A stretch of DNA of 64,000 nucleotides from Streptomyces sp. NBC_01304 (GTDB lineage Bacteria; Actinomycetota; Actinomycetes; Streptomycetales; Streptomycetaceae), in contig NZ_CP109055.1 in assembly GCF_035975855.1 (NCBI RefSeq), positions 6,386,001 to 6,450,000 on the forward strand, read 5' to 3'. Positions 63,203-64,000 of the stretch are shown here, piece by piece. How positions within the stretch are numbered: the first letter of the stretch is position 1; each line of letters starts with the position of its first letter. The notes beneath the pieces were generated by a model. That model worked only from the letters and a program-made list of their open reading frames with translations. It searched no databases and had not been told where the DNA came from. The translations under genes were made by a program, and so were the position numbers.

Positions 63203-64000
63203 GTGAAGAAGACCTCGACCCGGCTCGCCGACGGTCGTGAGCTCATCTACTACGACCTCCGCGACGACGTCGTCCGCGAGGCCGTCGACCGGCGTCCCCT
63301 GGACGCCGTCGCCACCAGCTCCGAGATCCGGCGCGACCCCCTGCTCGGCGACTCGATCGCGATCGCCTCGCACCGCCAGGGCCGCACCTATCACCCGCCG
63401 GCCGACGAGTGCCCGCTCTGCCCGTCCGCGGGCGAGAAGCTGAGCGAGATCCCGGACACCGCCTACGACGTGGCCGTCTTCGAGAACCGCTTCCCCTCGC
63501 TGGCCGGTGACTCGGGCCGCTGCGAGGTCGTCTGCTTCACCTCGGACCACGACGCGTCCTTCGCCGACCTCACCGAGGAGCAGGCCGCCCTGGTCCTGGA
63601 GGCCTGGACGGACCGGACCGCCGAGCTGTCCCATCTGCCGTCCGTGGCCCAGGTGTTCTGCTTCGAGAACCGCGGCGCCGAGATCGGCGTCACCCTCGGC
63701 CACCCGCACGGCCAGATCTACGGCTACCCCTTCGTCACCCCGCGCACCGCCCTGATGCTGCGCTCGCTCGCCCAGCACCGCGAGGACACCGGGGAGAACC
63801 TCTTCGACAATCTGCTCGACGCCGAGATGGCCGGCGAGCGGGTCGTCCTGGAGGGCGAGCACTGGGTGGCGTTCGTGCCGTACGCCGCCCACTGGCCCTA
63901 CGAGGTGCACCTGTACCCCAAGCGCCGGGTGCCGGACCTGCTGGCCCTGGACGACGCGGCGCGCACAGAGTTCCCACAGATCTACCTGGAACTCTTGAGG
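63203..64000 (+). CDS. galT: galactose-1-phosphate uridylyltransferase, 3'-truncated by window
   Basis: Leloir-pathway enzyme swapping UMP between UDP-glucose and galactose-1-phosphate; the frame runs open to the window end (266 of about 350 residues). Zinc CxxC as CPLC, active-site HPHGQ with His167-Pro-His169 (codons 63701-63709), and FENRFPSLAGD. GTG 63203 has GGGGAG 7 nt upstream; the in-frame ATG 63188 is less likely. galE and galK probably follow. Divergent from the symporter. Confidence 0.94.
   Translation, partial: MKKTSTRLADGRELIYYDLRDDVVREAVDRRPLDAVATSSEIRRDPLLGDSIAIASHRQGRTYHPPADECPLCPSAGEKLSEIPDTAYDVAVFENRFPSLAGDSGRCEVVCFTSDHDASFADLTEEQAALVLEAWTDRTAELSHLPSVAQVFCFENRGAEIGVTLGHPHGQIYGYPFVTPRTALMLRSLAQHREDTGENLFDNLLDAEMAGERVVLEGEHWVAFVPYAAHWPYEVHLYPKRRVPDLLALDDAARTEFPQIYLELLR

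Overview
The window is a stretch of high-GC actinobacterial chromosome, almost certainly Streptomyces. Pointers are the extreme GC bias at third codon positions, frequent GTG starts, an SsgA-like sporulation protein, a SepX/GlpR-type membrane division protein, a tricorn-type S41 protease, an RpfB-like muralytic enzyme, Pro-rich membrane-anchored PQQ-propeller proteins, and the intergenic repeat CTCCTCAAACGCCGGAGG that recurs in Streptomyces genomes. It reads as core chromosome: there is no integrase, transposase or prophage gene. No gene-free stretch exceeds about 280 bp.

Layout. 0-4.4 kb: an anaerobic-type block (3'-part of pflB, pflA, nitrate/nitrite transporter narK), unusual in an obligate aerobe. 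4.4-10.4 kb: small hypothetical protein, MscL, SAF-domain protein, MTA phosphorylase, an FmdB zinc-ribbon protein behind a CIRCE (HrcA) element, an MFS exporter and a cation/proton antiporter. 10.6-13.5 kb: a penicillin-acylase family Ntn-hydrolase with a Gln/Thr-Gly repeat in its excised spacer. 13.5-19.8 kb: the conserved 5-FTHF cyclo-ligase / galU / moeA(glp) / moaC / mog / rimJ-like / sepX(glpR) / tRNA-Ala block, linking molybdopterin-type proteins with cell division. 19.9-24.8 kb: lipoprotein plus orphan histidine kinase, GNAT, exonuclease III, Tat-secreted protein, MerR regulator. 24.9-28.3 kb: a tightly overlapping Baeyer-Villiger-type monooxygenase, alpha/beta hydrolase and SDR operon resembling the mycobacterial mymA locus, with two palindromic operators. 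28.6-35.4 kb: CsbD-like protein, tricorn protease, and a TetR/MmpL operon with two perfect operators.

35.4-39.9 kb: SsgA-like protein, then a three-gene ECF metal transporter (M-N fusion, Q, O) behind a Nur-like box that points to nickel, a YbaK-like deacylase and a DMT permease. 40-46.6 kb: serine beta-lactamase-fold hydrolase, two tandem paralogous penicillin-binding proteins and a protein O-mannosyltransferase, all on the minus strand. 46.8-52.5 kb: housekeeping genes rsmI, zinc-ribbon protein, tatD, rpf, rsmA, ispE. 52.5-60 kb: a 153-bp composite palindrome, acyltransferase-3, ABC-F ATPase, and two paralogous membrane PQQ-propeller proteins separated by a 15-bp tandem repeat. 60-64 kb: a LuxR-type regulator whose receiver lacks the phospho-acceptor Asp, a small membrane protein paired with an SGLT-type symporter, and divergently galT (cut by the window end), suggesting a galactose uptake/Leloir locus.

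Across the window at least nine genes have a TANNNT hexamer exactly 6-7 nt before the start codon, the signature of leaderless transcription. Two genes (antiporter, RimJ-like acetyltransferase) appear to start at CTG.
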